Positions 45,068 to 51,645 of a DNA stretch of 64,000 nt are shown here, piece after piece (position 1 is the stretch's first letter; every line of letters starts with the position of its first letter). Origin of the DNA: Candidatus Gastranaerophilales bacterium (GTDB lineage Bacteria; Cyanobacteriota; Vampirovibrionia; Gastranaerophilales; Gastranaerophilaceae); NCBI GenBank assembly GCA_944324905.1, contig CALUYB010000004.1, positions 79,291-143,290 of the forward strand, read 5' to 3'. A model generated the notes under the pieces. The model saw only the letters and a list, made by a program, of their open reading frames with translations. It was not told where the DNA came from and searched no databases. A program made the position numbers and the translations under genes.

Positions 45068-45934
45068 TTATCGCAAAATAACGACAATCGAGCCTAAAAT
45101 CATAATAATTGTCCCTAAAATTTTTCTTTTAAGATTTTTTTCACTAAAATATCGCCAGCCAAAAAATACGCTTAATAATGATGAAAGCTGAAAAAGTGCT
45201 AAAGCACAGCTTACGTTCATTTTTTCAAAAACAATGTTTGTTGAAAACTGCATTAAAAACATACACAAACAAAGGGTTAAAAAGCCCTTGAAGTTTCTTT
45301 TTATCGATATATAAAAATTTGCTACGATTTTTGATTTTAAAACAACAAGAATTACAAAAGAAAAAATCGCACTAAAAAAGCACCACAGGACAAAAGAGGT
45401 TAGAATATCAGACATAAGAATAATTTTTTTAATAAAAACAGCCTCAAGCGCAGTAAAAACAAGTGCTAAAAGCCTAAATTTTATATCACGCCTTAAAAAA
45501 ATATTAGGGCTTATTTTTTCTCCAGAGCCGTCAAAAATAAAGTAAGAGCCAAAAATTATTAAAAATATTCCAAAAAACTGCAAATAAGCAGGAATTTCAC
45601 CCAACAACAAAAAAGCAAAAATAACGCTTATTATTGATTTATAAGAATTTATTGGTCCTAAAACAGAAAGCTCGCCGCATTTTAGAGCCTCGACTAAAAA
45701 CCAATTGCCAACAGCACCAACTATGCCCGCTAAAATTACATTTTGCCAAAAAACAAAGTCAAAACTTGCCCAGTCAATAAAAAATGAGGGTACAAGACAA
45801 AAAAGGCTCAATAAAAAATATGCAAAAAAGCTTATCCATAAAGACTTAAAACCCTTTTGCCCCAAGCGTTTTTGAATAACGTTAGAATAAGGATTTGAAA
45901 AAATTCTTGTTAATAATGCCAAAATTCCTATCAT
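45068..45934 (-). CDS. EamA/DMT superfamily transporter
   Basis: The 288-residue protein has ten predicted membrane helices in two similar halves, the pattern of EamA-type drug/metabolite transporters. LVEALKCGELSVLGPINSYKSIISVIFAFLLLGE in the first half and ALALFQLSSLLSVFFGWRYF in the second are the usual signature regions. The substrate is not predictable. TATAAT followed by six bases precedes the ATG with no Shine-Dalgarno. The gene is divergent from the exonuclease gene across 43 bases, where both promoters appear leaderless. Confidence 0.85.
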   Translation of the reverse strand: MIGILALLTRIFSNPYSNVIQKRLGQKGFKSLWISFFAYFLLSLFCLVPSFFIDWASFDFVFWQNVILAGIVGAVGNWFLVEALKCGELSVLGPINSYKSIISVIFAFLLLGEIPAYLQFFGIFLIIFGSYFIFDGSGEKISPNIFLRRDIKFRLLALVFTALEAVFIKKIILMSDILTSFVLWCFFSAIFSFVILVVLKSKIVANFYISIKRNFKGFLTLCLCMFLMQFSTNIVFEKMNVSCALALFQLSSLLSVFFGWRYFSEKNLKRKILGTIIMILGSIVVILR

Positions 45935-45977
45935 TTTAAAATTATACGCAAAAATTTTTGTATATTATAATAAAATC

Positions 45978-46571
45978 ATGCAATTAAACCTTAGTTTTGA
46001 AGAAAATATTGAAATACCTCAAAAGCCTCTGCCAAAAAAGCCAAAAGGTAAATTAATTGAAATTATGCCAAGTGATTTTTGCGTGGTGGACATTGAAACA
46101 ACAGGCTTTAGCCTTGCAGGGGACGAAATAATCGAGCTTAGCGCAATTAAAGTAAAAAATATGGAGAGAATTGCGGATTTTTCAATGCTCATAAACCCCA
46201 AAAAGCAGATAAACAGCTTTATAGAGAACTTAACAGGCATAACTAACGCAATGGTCAAAAATCAGCCTGATATAAAAATTGTTTTGAAAAAATTTAGAGA
46301 TTTTATACAAGATGACGTCATTTTAGGTCATAATATAAGATTTGACGCTGGTTTTATACATCGGGAAATGAAAATAAATTTCGATGAAAATTTCTCAAAT
46401 AATTTAGTTGACACAGTTGCGCTTGCAAAAAAGGCTTATAAGCTTGAAAACTATAAACTTTCTACAATAGCCAAACACCTAAACATCGATACAAAAGGCG
46501 CACACAGAGGGCTAAAAGACTGCGAAATGACTTATTTAATTTATAAAGATATCAAGCAGCGTCTTGGTTAG
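45978..46571 (+). CDS. DnaQ-like DEDDh 3'-5' exonuclease
   Basis: The 197-residue protein is a stand-alone proofreading-type exonuclease domain. Motif Exo I is VVDIETTGFS, Exo II is LGHNIRFDAGF, and Exo III epsilon is AHRGLKDCEMT, giving the DEDD acidic set plus the catalytic His. It is close in wording to the exonuclease inserted in PolC and to DnaQ. About 30 N-terminal residues precede the domain. TATAAT ends six bases before its ATG. The 3' end overlaps the M48 protease gene convergently by 20 bases. Confidence 0.9.
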   Translation: MQLNLSFEENIEIPQKPLPKKPKGKLIEIMPSDFCVVDIETTGFSLAGDEIIELSAIKVKNMERIADFSMLINPKKQINSFIENLTGITNAMVKNQPDIKIVLKKFRDFIQDDVILGHNIRFDAGFIHREMKINFDENFSNNLVDTVALAKKAYKLENYKLSTIAKHLNIDTKGAHRGLKDCEMTYLIYKDIKQRLG

Positions 46572-47451
46572 ATTTTTCTTTCTCGAGATTTTCAAGCTCT
46601 TTTTGCTTTTGTTTTTCTTCTTTTTTCAGTTGTTTTCTTTGATATTTTGCGTATTTTTTCTTTCTTTTTTCTTCAAGTTTTTCAAATTTCTTTTGATGTT
46701 TAATCATTTTTTTAGGGTTTTGCGCACGCTCTTGTGCAACATCTTCATAATAATATAAAAATTCTTCATAACTTTCAGTATCAAAACCTTTTTCTACGAA
46801 TTCAGGATAGGTATGAGCTATGTAATCATAAATATAAAGTGCCCTTTTTTCGCCCGAGGGGTGAGTTTTAAGGAAATCTATGTATTTTTCACCTGTTATT
46901 TTTTGCAAAATAGATAACATGCCAAGGGGATTATAGCCTGCGCCAACAAGCAAATCTACAGATGTAATATCTGCTTCGTATTCATCCATGCGCATCCATT
47001 TTTTAAAACCAACACCATAAATTAATGCAGCAGGTAATGCTACAACAGGTACTTCATTTGCAACTTGCAAAGCATTATATGCAATTGTATTAACAGCATT
47101 TAGCTTGTAGACATGAGCATTTACCAGATGTCCTAATTCATGAGCAATTACCCCTGCAAGCTCGTCGTCATTCTCGCAAATTTTTATAAGCCCGCTAAAT
47201 ACAACAATTTCCCTGCCCATGTTTGCATAAGCATTAACTTTGCTTGTTTTTCTTAGCTTCATTGTAACTTTTGTGGAAATTTTATTGCGCTCTAGCAACC
47301 TGTCGCAAATATCATTTATGCGCCTTGTCATTGTTTGTTTTTGCGATTTTGTTACACGTCCTTTTTTTGGATAATTCTCATCCTGAGCAACACACGCCAA
47401 AGGGGCTAAAAACAAAGTAAAAACAAGTATAAAAGTAAGTAACTTTTTCAT
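46552..47451 (-). CDS. M48 family zinc metalloprotease, exported
   Basis: The 299-residue protein has an N-terminal signal peptide (residues 1-22, ending ACVAQ). The zinc-binding site is VIAHELGHLVNAH (HExxH, about residue 105), and the third ligand is probably Glu in DEYEADITSVDLL. This matches periplasmic M48 peptidases of the YfgC/LoiP type. The C-terminal 60 residues are a Lys/Glu-rich coiled coil (KKYAKYQRKQLKKEEKQKQ), unusual for the family. The start has AGGA upstream. It overlaps the exonuclease gene convergently. Confidence 0.88.
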   Translation of the reverse strand: MKKLLTFILVFTLFLAPLACVAQDENYPKKGRVTKSQKQTMTRRINDICDRLLERNKISTKVTMKLRKTSKVNAYANMGREIVVFSGLIKICENDDELAGVIAHELGHLVNAHVYKLNAVNTIAYNALQVANEVPVVALPAALIYGVGFKKWMRMDEYEADITSVDLLVGAGYNPLGMLSILQKITGEKYIDFLKTHPSGEKRALYIYDYIAHTYPEFVEKGFDTESYEEFLYYYEDVAQERAQNPKKMIKHQKKFEKLEEKRKKKYAKYQRKQLKKEEKQKQKELENLEKEKSNQDAA

Positions 47452-47516
47452 AAAATCCTGCTAATTAATGGTATTTTATCATTATTTTTGACGCTGTTCA
47501 ATATTTAGTTTAAATT

Positions 47517-48092
47517 TTAAACTTCAACAAACAACCCTTTTGACTTACTTTGCGCATTTTCAATTAATTTTTTCACACCTTTTTTGTGAAGCACAAATTT
47601 TTTGTCTTTATGGCTGCCCTTAAGCTTAAAATTACAACCATCAATATAAAAATCTACAGCTTCATCCAAAGCATAATCAACAACAAGCTTTTTACCTTTT
47701 TTATCTTCCAACATGTTTTTACCTATTAGCGCCAACATATTTTTGCCTGCGTGTTTGTATTTTTTATGATTTGTTTCAATAAAATCAATATGTACGGAAT
47801 CATCTTTTACGCTTGTTTTTGCAATAGCTACAATGTCACCATCTTTTGTTTGCAAGCCATAAAAATACTCCTCATCGGGTTTCCGACAGGAATTAATTTT
47901 TAACGTTTTTATTTTCATGTAGCCTGCAATAAAACTTTTAAATTCGTTTAAACCTTGCTGTGTTCTAACTTCTATGCTGTCAGCTAAATCTTTGCAATCG
48001 TATTCAAAAAAAGTGGCAGGAACACTTTTTTGAGTTTTCTTGTTTTCTATTTTGCATCTTGCTATTGGAATTTTGCCTGTAAAATTTATCAT
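47517..48092 (-). CDS. Tagged protein with weak acyltransferase-like features
   Basis: The 191-residue protein starts MINFTGKIPIARC, placing the shared F-x-G tag at its very N-terminus. The segment YKHAGKNMLALIGKNM followed by VDYALDEAVDFYIDGCNFK has the rhythm of a GNAT acetyltransferase (acetyl-CoA loop and final helix-strand), but the match is weak. No membrane segment is present. TATAAA lies six bases before the ATG. It is the last chromosomal gene before the accessory region at tRNA-His. Confidence 0.55.
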   Translation of the reverse strand: MINFTGKIPIARCKIENKKTQKSVPATFFEYDCKDLADSIEVRTQQGLNEFKSFIAGYMKIKTLKINSCRKPDEEYFYGLQTKDGDIVAIAKTSVKDDSVHIDFIETNHKKYKHAGKNMLALIGKNMLEDKKGKKLVVDYALDEAVDFYIDGCNFKLKGSHKDKKFVLHKKGVKKLIENAQSKSKGLFVEV

Positions 48093-48141
48093 GGTGATTT
48101 TATAAAACTTGTAAAGAAAATTAATTGCATGCGATAAATAA

Positions 48142-48158
48142 GTCTTTTATGGGGCGGC
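48142..48158 (-). repeat. Outermost att-like remnant of the tRNA-His 3' end
   Basis: GTCTTTTATGGGGCGG repeats the terminator-plus-tRNA-end word GTCTTTTTATGGGGCGG seen at 48518, 48619 and 48720, with one T fewer. It probably marks an old integration end. The match is short, so confidence is moderate. Confidence 0.45.
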
Positions 48159-48171
48159 AAATTGGAACATG

Positions 48172-48200
48172 TTGAAAAATGATTAAAAGTTATTTATAAT
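48172..48200 (+). promoter_or_regulatory. Sigma-70 promoter of a candidate small RNA
   Basis: TTGAAA and TATAAT are separated by exactly 17 bases. Transcription would start near 48207. No open frame follows, but a strong terminator does. Confidence 0.7.
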
Positions 48201-48206
48201 ATAGAC

Positions 48207-48288
48207 ACAGGGTGATAGCTTAGCAGACTATCAAGAACTCTGTAGAGGTATAACGGTTCTTATCTTTTAAGGTGAGAACCGTTTTTAA
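48207..48288 (+). ncRNA. Candidate structured small RNA of about 80 nt
   Basis: A 17-spaced promoter precedes and an intrinsic terminator ends this stretch (AACGGTTCT pairing AGAACCGTT, extended by TATC/GGTG, then five T). The 5' part folds on itself: ACAG...CTGT enclosing TGATAG...CTATCA. There is no credible coding frame. I recognise no known family. It lies between two remnants of the tRNA-His attachment site, so it may be cargo left by an older element. The rest of 48289-48514 holds no gene I can support. Confidence 0.6.
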
Positions 48289-48514
48289 TATGGACAAAAT
48301 CAAAAAGATTAAAATAAACTCAAGTTGAAATCGCTCATATCGCCTCATTTCTAGTCGAGAACTAACCCGAGGCCTACAGTATAATTGGTGGCTAGTTTCC
48401 TATAAAAAAGAGTCCTTCTTTACCCTGTGCAAAATTTACAATGTTCGAATTTATTAGTATGAAATATTATAGCAGTTTTTGTACATTTTTATAATAAAAA
48501 GACCCTTTTTGTTG

Positions 48515-48716
48515 GAGTCTTTTTATGGGGCGGGTGATGGGGCTAGGCGAACTTTGTGAGCCTATGCAGACTTGCAACAGGTTCGAACCCCATGAAAAAA
48601 AGACCCCTTTATTAGGAGTCTTTTTATGGGGCGGGTGATGGGGCTAGGCGAACTTTGTGAGCCTATGCAGACTTGCAACAGGTTCGAACCCCATGAAAAA
48701 AAGACCCCTTTATTAG
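48515..48716. repeat. Perfect 101-bp tandem duplication carrying tRNA-His 3'-end sequence
   Basis: 48515-48615 and 48616-48716 are identical by eye over all 101 bases, and a third copy begins at 48717 but diverges after 20 bases. Each unit holds GAGTCTTTTTA, then TGGGGCGGGTGATGGGG, which is identical to the last 17 bases of the tRNA-His gene read from its 3' end, then a hairpin TAGGC...GCCTA and the word GGTTCGAACCCC. An AAAAAGACCCC/GGAGTCTTTTT hairpin joins units. They look like accumulated attachment sites; a sequencing or assembly duplication is possible. Confidence 0.85.
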
Positions 48717-48727
48717 GAGTCTTTTTA

Positions 48728-48736
48728 TGGGGCGGG
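48728..48736. other. Left attachment core of the integrated element
   Basis: TGGGGCGGG here equals 55178-55186 at the right end, where it is the complement of the final nine bases of tRNA-His (CCCGCCCCA). To its left is tRNA-terminator-like sequence; to its right begins element DNA. Confidence 0.65.
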
Positions 48737-48824
48737 ATATGTGTACTTGTTACAACCATTGACCGGAATAATTTTGCAAGAACTTGAAAAATTACCAGTT
48801 GAAGAAATGCTCTGTTACGCATAA
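48729..48824 (+). other. Candidate detached C-terminal coding end of the large serine recombinase
   Basis: Read in the frame set by the attachment core (GGG GCG GG), this stretch is open for 31 codons to a TAA at 48822 and encodes GAGYVYLLQPLTGIILQELE followed by KLPVEEMLCYA. The recombinase gene at the other end enters the same core in the same phase. In a circular form the two would join into one frame of 584 codons. No start codon or Shine-Dalgarno belongs to it here. Confidence 0.5.
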
Positions 48825-48876
48825 TCACGTCTAAAAAACGTTCGTTATATGAACGTAAAATTTCTTAAGCAAATTG

Positions 48877-48951
48877 CGTCTATTTAATAGCTTAACAGTA
48901 TTTAATATACGTCTATTAAATGCTTTACATTTTATAGACGTTATGTAATAA
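48877..48951 (+). promoter_or_regulatory. Promoter with repeated CGTCTAT operator-like words
   Basis: CGTCTATT occurs at 48877 and 48910 (33 bp apart, three helical turns) with similar followers (TAATAGCTTAACA and AAATGCTTTACA). The inverted word ATAGACG lies at 48934. TTTACA (48924) and TAATAA (48946), 16 apart, could be the promoter of the 90-residue gene. A separate hairpin CGTTC...GAACG lies at 48838-48854. Confidence 0.4.
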
Positions 48952-48988
48952 TAGAAGTATGGAAAGCAATTAAATAGGAGATACGAAC

Positions 48989-49261
48989 ATGAACAAAGCA
49001 GAATTACAGGCAACAGTAGAAACACTTAACAACCTTTATGACAAACAAGCAGAAATTAACCAAGCAGTAAAGAGCCAAGAGCAGATTTTAAAAGATTACA
49101 TGGACGCTAACAATCTACAACATCTTGATTTAGGGATAGCAGTAGTTCACTGGACACAAGTTGTATCAAATGTTTTTGACCTTAAAAAATTCAGAGCAGA
49201 TTTCGGAGATGTTGCAGAATATATGACTGAAAGATTAAGCAGAAGATTTAAGGTAGCTTAA
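48989..49261 (+). CDS. Small element-encoded protein, function unknown
   Basis: The 90-residue protein has a helical, coiled-coil N-terminal half (ELQATVETLNNLYDKQAEI) and a C-terminal half resembling a small winged or phage-type domain (FDLKKFRADFGDVAEYMTERLS). No family is recognised. It has a strong AGGAG Shine-Dalgarno and precedes the resolvase gene by 26 bases on the same strand, so both are probably under the promoter with repeated CGTCTAT words. A regulatory role in the element is possible but unproven. Confidence 0.6.
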   Translation: MNKAELQATVETLNNLYDKQAEINQAVKSQEQILKDYMDANNLQHLDLGIAVVHWTQVVSNVFDLKKFRADFGDVAEYMTERLSRRFKVA

Positions 49262-49287
49262 CAGCTACCTTTTATAGAGGGAAGAAT

Positions 49288-49953
49288 ATGGCAGAAAATA
49301 GAGTTTACGCATATTGCAGAGTGTCAAAAAATGACGGTACTATGACCATTGAGAACCAAACACATGCAATCGAGCAATGGGCAAAGGTTAATAATATCAA
49401 AATTTCCGCCTTTTACAAAGATGAATGTAAGGGTGATACTCCGGTAGAGAAACGCTCGCAATTACCAGTATTACTGGATAACCTCCGTAGCGGTGATACT
49501 GTTGTAGTAGTGGAAGTATTCCGTTTATACCGCTCTGTTAGCGGATTAGAGAGAATATATAGAACGATTGTTGAGGATAAAAAAGCCGAATTTATAACCC
49601 TTAATGAGCGTGAACAAATCCTATGTACTGCAAACACAAGCAAAGACGATATTATGCAGATGTCCTTGAAATCCCTTGTACTTGTTATGCTCTCTCTTTT
49701 TAGCGAATTGGAGAAACGAAACGTAAGCACCAGAACAAAAAGAGCTTTAGAAGAACGAAAATCAAGAGGGGTAAAATTAGGACGTCCTAAAGTTGAGTTA
49801 CCAGAAAACTTTAAGGAAATGTTTAAAAAAGCTGCTAATGGCGAATGTACACACACATCAGTCATGAGGCACTTTAGCATGAAAAAGGCTACCTATTACA
49901 AACTTGCAAAAGAATTAGGGCTTAATACCAATAAACACGCAATTATAAAATAG
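49288..49953 (+). CDS. Small serine recombinase (resolvase/invertase type)
   Basis: The 221-residue protein has the resolvase catalytic domain: YAYCRVSKNDG with the nucleophile Ser13, a VVVEVFRLYRS segment corresponding to the conserved D/E-RLxR, and LSLFSELEKRNVSTRTKRALEERKSRGVKLGRP leading to a C-terminal helix-turn-helix (HTSVMRHFSMKKATYYKLAKE). It would resolve multimers or invert a segment between short res-like sites. GAGGG precedes the start. It is distinct from the large recombinase at the other end, so the element has two serine recombinases. Confidence 0.9.
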   Translation: MAENRVYAYCRVSKNDGTMTIENQTHAIEQWAKVNNIKISAFYKDECKGDTPVEKRSQLPVLLDNLRSGDTVVVVEVFRLYRSVSGLERIYRTIVEDKKAEFITLNEREQILCTANTSKDDIMQMSLKSLVLVMLSLFSELEKRNVSTRTKRALEERKSRGVKLGRPKVELPENFKEMFKKAANGECTHTSVMRHFSMKKATYYKLAKELGLNTNKHAIIK

Positions 49954-50127
49954 TATAGCGATAAGAGCGGTGGGCTTTTATGCGCTATAACAGTCTTTTT
50001 TACCACCATACTACAAAAAATAATAGTAATTAATAGCTATACAACTGCATGCCGGTCTGTTACCGTTTAGAAATAAACTTTCGTTAACTTCTGGAAGTTT
50101 TTAATATCTGAACCACCATTACAAAGT

Positions 50128-50330
50128 TTAAATTGTAGTACGCGAAGGGCGCTGTGACCGAGTGACAAACGAGGTTACAGAGAAAGCCCGCCGAAAGTGG
50201 AGTGAGTGGAGCCACAAACGGCGAAACGAACGAATGACACAATTCCGGCGTAGCGGGCTTTTCACTGAAAGCGCGCGCGAAGCGCGGTGAAGGTGAACCG
50301 TAGCGGGGGCTTCTTGCATTTTTTAGTATC
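50128..50330. other. GC-rich hairpin-dense noncoding region
   Basis: This stretch is visibly richer in G+C than its surroundings and made of nested complementary words: AAAGCCCGCCG at 50183 pairs with CGGCGTAGCGGGCTTT near 50250, GTGG pairs with CCAC (50197-50216), and GCGCGCGCGAAGCGCGG is near-palindromic. No supported gene lies in 49954-50390. It could be a transfer or replication origin, a structured RNA or a remnant of foreign DNA. Confidence 0.5.
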
Positions 50331-50346
50331 AAAATTTATACATAAA

Positions 50347-50372
50347 AATAGGGGCTTTAAATAGCCCCTATT
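50347..50372 (-). terminator. Terminator of the minus-strand small-protein operon
   Basis: AATAGGGGCT and AGCCCCTATT form a 10-bp perfect stem with a six-base loop, followed on the minus strand by TTTTTAT. It lies 19 bases after the stop at 50391. Confidence 0.85.
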
Positions 50373-50390
50373 CCTTATGACAATTGGATT

Positions 50391-50549
50391 TTAACTCGAG
50401 TAATCTTCATACCCCAATAGCGAATTTAACGCGCGTACACATACAATATCTACTCTGGATTTCCCGAATTTTTCAATAAGTTCTTCGCGCGAAGCATTCA
50501 TGATTTCTCCTACTGTCATACCGTTTTCAATAATTCTGTCTTCATTCAT
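50391..50549 (-). CDS. Small protein of 52 residues, last gene of RHH operon
   Basis: The protein begins MNEDRIIENGMTVGEIMNAS and ends SLLGYEDYSS. Its ATG overlaps the stop of the upstream gene as ATGA, the clearest sign that it is translated. It is acidic and helical, with no membrane segment or Cys motif beyond a single Cys. The function is unknown. A strong terminator follows. Its place as the fourth gene of a compact operon on the element suggests a maintenance or regulatory role. Confidence 0.55.
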   Translation of the reverse strand: MNEDRIIENGMTVGEIMNASREELIEKFGKSRVDIVCVRALNSLLGYEDYSS

Positions 50550-50812
50550 AATCGTATCCCCATTATTAATGTACTGTACTTTTCTGTGTCTAATGCGTGT
50601 GCCACCGCTGCAACAACCTTTTTAACGAAAATTTCTTTCAAAACATCTTGCGTTACCCCGCCCCTAGCAAGATACAAGGGCATTTTAACGCCGTCAACGG
50701 CTTTCAGCGCATTTACGCGGTCTTTAGTGTTAATTATCTTCATTTTAATATACGCCTTCGCGCGTGCGCGCCAGCCTTGAGCTGGTAACATCTCCGTATT
50801 TTCAATAGACAT
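50546..50812 (-). CDS. Small basic protein of 88 residues in RHH operon
   Basis: I start at 50812, where AGGAGG lies about nine bases upstream; the longer frame from 50830 lacks support. The product begins MSIENTEMLPAQGWRARAKA and is basic, with a VNALKAVDGVKMPLYLARGG segment and a hydrophobic KKVVAAVAHAL helix. No family is recognised. It overlaps the preceding gene by 11 bases and the next by four, typical of a tightly coupled operon on a plasmid-like element. Confidence 0.6.
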   Translation of the reverse strand: MSIENTEMLPAQGWRARAKAYIKMKIINTKDRVNALKAVDGVKMPLYLARGGVTQDVLKEIFVKKVVAAVAHALDTEKYSTLIMGIRL

Positions 50813-51131
50813 ACTCGATTTCCTCCTCAATTATTCTCTGATGTGGCTTTTTCAGCTCTCTTTCAATGTCATCAAGCAAATTAATTTCTGTCTGCTTAAC
50901 TCTGTTATTATCTGATTTAATATCACTGTAAATCGCAATACAGCAATTATGCAAAGTAGTATTGTAGTTGCTATATGTAAGCGCGAAATCGGCTTCAAGT
51001 GCAAATTCTACGTATTTTCTAATTACTGCACTAGCCGTACTATCCGCGCCATGCCGGAGTTTGCGTCTATCTAATACAACTAAAATATCTTTATACACCG
51101 CTAAATCACTTACCTTACTTTGCTTCAACAT
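50802..51131 (-). CDS. Hypothetical protein of 109 residues in RHH operon
   Basis: The product is mostly helical, with VYKDILVVLDRRKLRHGADS near the N-terminus and an acidic C-terminus (IIEEEIEYVY). GGAGG lies about ten bases before its ATG, inside the 3' end of the RHH-like gene, which it overlaps by 17 bases. No domain was recognised. The neighbourhood (a small DNA-binding repressor-like protein first, then three small genes) resembles plasmid copy-control or mobilisation accessory operons, but no sequence motif proves this. Confidence 0.6.
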   Translation of the reverse strand: MLKQSKVSDLAVYKDILVVLDRRKLRHGADSTASAVIRKYVEFALEADFALTYSNYNTTLHNCCIAIYSDIKSDNNRVKQTEINLLDDIERELKKPHQRIIEEEIEYVY

Positions 51132-51288
51132 CTGTTTTTAGACCTCCTAATTCTTTCTCTAACGCTTTTCGTAATACCTTTTCCGCCCAGTCTGAAAGAT
51201 TAACAGACCTTAATTTTTTAAAGTCGGTTAGTTCAGAGATAAGGTCACTGGGTAGGTTAAACCCTTTAACAGCTTTTTCTCGTTTCAT
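51115..51288 (-). CDS. Ribbon-helix-helix-like small DNA-binding protein
   Basis: The 57-residue protein reads MKREKAVKGFNLPSDLISEL and then LRSVNLSDWAEKVLRKALEK. This is one short strand (KAVKGFNLP) followed by two helices, the pattern of CopG/Arc/MetJ-type ribbon-helix-helix repressors, which bind short inverted repeats as dimers. GGAGA precedes the ATG. A perfect 9-bp inverted repeat lies 20 bases upstream of its start and is a likely operator, so autoregulation is expected. It is the first gene of the four-gene minus-strand operon. Confidence 0.65.
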   Translation of the reverse strand: MKREKAVKGFNLPSDLISELTDFKKLRSVNLSDWAEKVLRKALEKELGGLKTDVEAK

Positions 51289-51307
51289 TTATTTAGTCTC
51301 CGATTAT

Positions 51308-51328
51308 GAGTTTTCACTCTGAAAACTC
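51308..51328. promoter_or_regulatory. Inverted-repeat operator between divergent transcripts
   Basis: GAGTTTTCA-CTC-TGAAAACTC is a perfect 9-bp inverted repeat. On the plus side it overlaps the presumed -35 of a promoter whose TATAAT is at 51343-51348; on the minus side it lies just upstream of the RHH gene's Shine-Dalgarno. It is the natural target for the RHH-like protein. Confidence 0.65.
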
Positions 51329-51354
51329 TCTACAAGAAATAATATAATCAGAGA

Positions 51355-51485
51355 TTTAAACTTAATTAACTAAATGCAAATGCTAGACATGTTTAAAGGA
51401 AATGCAAGAAATCAGGGGATAAGAGCCTATTTTCGATTTTACACGTCTTAACTCGCCTCCTATGTTGTGGAGGCGAGTTATTCTA
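51355..51485 (+). ncRNA. Possible short transcript opposite the RHH operon
   Basis: A TATAAT at 51343 and a 12-bp perfect hairpin at 51449-51480 (TAACTCGCCTCC with GGAGGCGAGTTA) could bound an RNA of about 130 nt. It holds one open frame of 25 codons from 51374 (MQMLDMFKGNARNQG...) whose stop lies in the hairpin. The T-run after the hairpin is weak. The rest of 51486-51645 shows only the leader of the next gene. Confidence 0.35.
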
Positions 51486-51645
51486 TATAATACTTGTAAA
51501 ATTAGAGTATAGAGCAAAATAAGTGCTAACCTTGATTAATCACTATTACTACCTGACAGAAAATCCAGTATTCTGACAAACTTTAATGGGTACAATAACT
51601 GCTAAATAAAGAATTTTATGTTATAATTGCACAAAAGAGGTAAGT

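Noticed and set aside
48515..48716. Possible tandem tRNA genes
   Set aside because: Only the last 17 bases match tRNA-His; the T-arm-like GGTTCGAACC lacks a pairing stem and no anticodon arm can be drawn.
48562..48828. Minus-strand open frame of 88 codons with internal repetition
   Set aside because: It is produced by the 101-bp tandem repeat and antisense tRNA-His end; there is no ribosome-binding site and the translation only mirrors the repeats.
50084..50332. Two overlapping minus-strand frames in the GC-rich block
   Set aside because: Arg/Ser/Pro-rich translations arise from hairpin-rich noncoding sequence; there is no Shine-Dalgarno and no protein-like pattern.
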